DNA from: Heyndrickxia sporothermodurans
Lineage (GTDB): Bacteria > Bacillota > Bacilli > Bacillales > Bacillaceae_C
Assembly (NCBI RefSeq): GCF_016785185.1
Contig: NZ_JAEKDY010000045.1
Length of the DNA stretch: 26,309 bases
Reading direction: 5' to 3' (one strand)
Part shown: positions 25,230 to 26,309 of the stretch, piece after piece
Numbering within the stretch: the first letter of the stretch is position 1
Layout: every line of letters starts with the position of its first letter
The notes under the pieces: generated by a model
What the model was told of the DNA's origin: nothing
Database searches by the model: none
What the model saw: the letters and a program-made list of their open reading frames with translations, nothing else
Program-made: the position numbers and the translations under genes

Positions 25230-26005
25230 ATAATCGCTTGAAGCCTATTAATCCACTGTTCCATTTCCATTAATCGATCCTTAGTTCTATGCCATTGTAC
25301 AAACAATAGTGATTGAGCAACAAAGTACCATTTCATTCTTAATAGAAGCTGTTCATCCGCATGTATTCCATATTGTATGAACCATTCATTCCATTTTTTA
25401 GAATCGATATATAAATAAAGAAGCATCCCGATATCTAGTGCAGGATCAGCGATCATTTGGCCATCCCAATCAATTAAATACAGCTGGTTGTCATCTGTTA
25501 GCAGCCAGTTGTTATGATTTATATCATTATGACAAACAACATAATTATCCGTTTTTATATTTTCGACTTCTTGTTGGATAAAACGTAGAGATGAATCAAT
25601 AATTGGTAAGTTCAAAAGTTCCTCATCCAATTCCGTTTCAATTTGAGTAAGCATCATCTCTGGTTCAAATGGTGTTTTCCCCAATCTTAAGAGCATAGAA
25701 AGTAGAGGGGCTGAATCGTGAATTTTTTTTAAAAGCTTGGCAACACGATCTTGGCTCATTTCATCTGGCTTTAATTCTCTCCCGCTCAGCCATTGTTGTG
25801 CTGTTATGACATCACCATTTTCTGTTCGTTTGGTCCAAACAAGCTTCGGGACAATACCCTCTGCCGACAAAACAGCTAAAAAAGGAGATGAGTTTCTTTT
25901 TAAAAATAATTTTTGATCTTGATGTTTGGCAAAGAATGCTTCTCCAGTTGCCCCTCCGGCCGGGATCACTTCCCAACCTTGACCAAGTATGTGTTCCAAC
26001 ATCAT
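25226..26005 (-). CDS. ytmP: YtmP, aminoglycoside/choline kinase-like phosphotransferase
   Basis: About 259 residues with an APH/choline kinase-like fold. The ATP-site lysine is probably in QKLFLKRNS. The catalytic loop is CHNDINHNNWLL (HND at 159-161) and the metal-binding Asp179 is in LIDWDGQMIADPALDIG. The substrate is unknown; such proteins in Firmicutes phosphorylate small metabolites, sugars or choline-like compounds, and nothing here indicates drug resistance. The start is one of two adjacent ATGs (26003 or 26000), and the second has better spacing from GAAGG. It is adjacent to trmB and ytzH as in B. subtilis. Its terminator may be the hairpin beyond ytzH. Confidence 0.88.
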   Translation of the reverse strand: MMLEHILGQGWEVIPAGGATGEAFFAKHQDQKLFLKRNSSPFLAVLSAEGIVPKLVWTKRTENGDVITAQQWLSGRELKPDEMSQDRVAKLLKKIHDSAPLLSMLLRLGKTPFEPEMMLTQIETELDEELLNLPIIDSSLRFIQQEVENIKTDNYVVCHNDINHNNWLLTDDNQLYLIDWDGQMIADPALDIGMLLYLYIDSKKWNEWFIQYGIHADEQLLLRMKWYFVAQSLLFVQWHRTKDRLMEMEQWINRLQAII

Positions 26006-26062
26006 TCACCTTCAATTAATTCGCCCATCAACTATGGCGCTCAAAATATCATTACATAGTCA

Positions 26063-26103
26063 AAAAAAAAGATAGCTATTGAAATTTAGCAGACAACAAT
26101 AGC
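26063..26103 (-). terminator. Minus-strand terminator of a gene beyond the right end
   Basis: Minus strand: GCTATTG (26097-26103) pairs with CAATAGC (26075-26081), followed by a T-run (26062-26070 as A on the plus strand). It lies upstream of ytmP, so it should end a minus-strand gene further right. Only about 80 bp remain before the repeat and all three minus-strand frames hit stops there, so that gene is either a tiny 3' remnant or lies beyond the element. Confidence 0.6.
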
Positions 26104-26182
26104 CAACTTTAATAAACTGATTTCAAAAAAATTGTTGCGATTATGTTAAATTTTCAATGACAAAATTAAGTTTACTATTATT

Positions 26183-26309
26183 TGAATGAATTTCATAATT
26201 CTTAGCCCTTGTGTATCAAGGGGTTTAAGAGATAAAAAAAGAAGTACCTCCCCAAATCTTGTATAATGGTAGTTGACCAGTAAGCCCCCATTCAAACAAC
26301 GCATATAAA
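26183..26309. repeat. Right copy of 127-bp terminal inverted repeat (probable IS end)
   Basis: Exact reverse complement of 1-127. TATAAT at 26262-26267 points outward and the CCCTTG/CAAGGG hairpin is at 26206-26222. No coding sequence of the element is visible in the window. Bases 26104-26182, just inside, hold no recognisable gene. Confidence 0.75.

Noticed and set aside
1..26309. Composite transposon carrying accessory genes
   Set aside because: The genes between the inverted repeats are conserved core genes in near B. subtilis order, so two separate insertions or an assembly effect is likelier.
1..26309. CRISPR arrays, tRNA or rRNA genes, T-box or known riboswitches
   Set aside because: No regularly spaced repeats, cloverleaf-like sequences, or conserved leader motifs were seen on either strand.

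Overview
This 26.3-kb window is core chromosome from a low-GC, spore-forming member of the Bacillaceae. The gene content and order resemble the Bacillus subtilis acsA–acuABC–ccpA–aroA–ytxGH–murC–sftA–ytpQP–ytoP–ytzB–ytnP–trmB–ytzH–ytmP region. Gene symbols rest on recognising the protein families and on that order as I remember it; no database search was run.

The two window ends (1-127 and 26183-26309) are an exact 127-bp inverted repeat. It looks like the same end of one multicopy element, probably an insertion sequence, facing inward at both sides. At the left it cuts into a class A penicillin-binding protein gene and leaves only the transpeptidase half. The exact length of 127 also suggests an assembly-graph overlap, so these are probably contig ends at a collapsed repeat.

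Region by region. (1) 1-2000: truncated PBP and a bidirectional terminator. (2) 2032-6520: acetate activation. acsA diverges from the acuABC operon around a shared regulatory gap that holds a CcpA-type cre-like site. AcuA acetylates and AcuC deacetylates AcsA, and the target lysine falls at K549 as in B. subtilis. (3) 6522-9566, minus strand: signal peptidase I, the regulator ccpA, and the fused chorismate mutase/DAHP synthase. (4) 9841-11997, plus strand: a large FtsA-like actin-fold ATPase whose C-terminal half seems to be about six repeated beta-rich units. It is the least understood gene here. (5) 12031-17067, minus strand: the stress/sporulation pair ytxG-ytxH with readable SigB and SigH promoter candidates, then murC and the soluble DNA translocase sftA. 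(6) 17297-23044: a sporulation lipoprotein gene broken by an 8-bp tandem duplication, ytpQ, a thioredoxin-like ytpP, a DUF84 NTPase gene that is also frameshifted, the M42 aminopeptidase ytoP, an LtaS-family enzyme and ytzB. (7) 23090-26005: the lactonase ytnP, a structured intergenic repeat, trmB, ytzH and the kinase-like ytmP.

Most of the window is ordinary housekeeping sequence. The points worth a second look are the FtsA-like protein, two genes disrupted by indels consistent with 8 bp, the terminal repeats, two intergenic repeats, and the promoter architecture of ytxGH and acsA/acuA.
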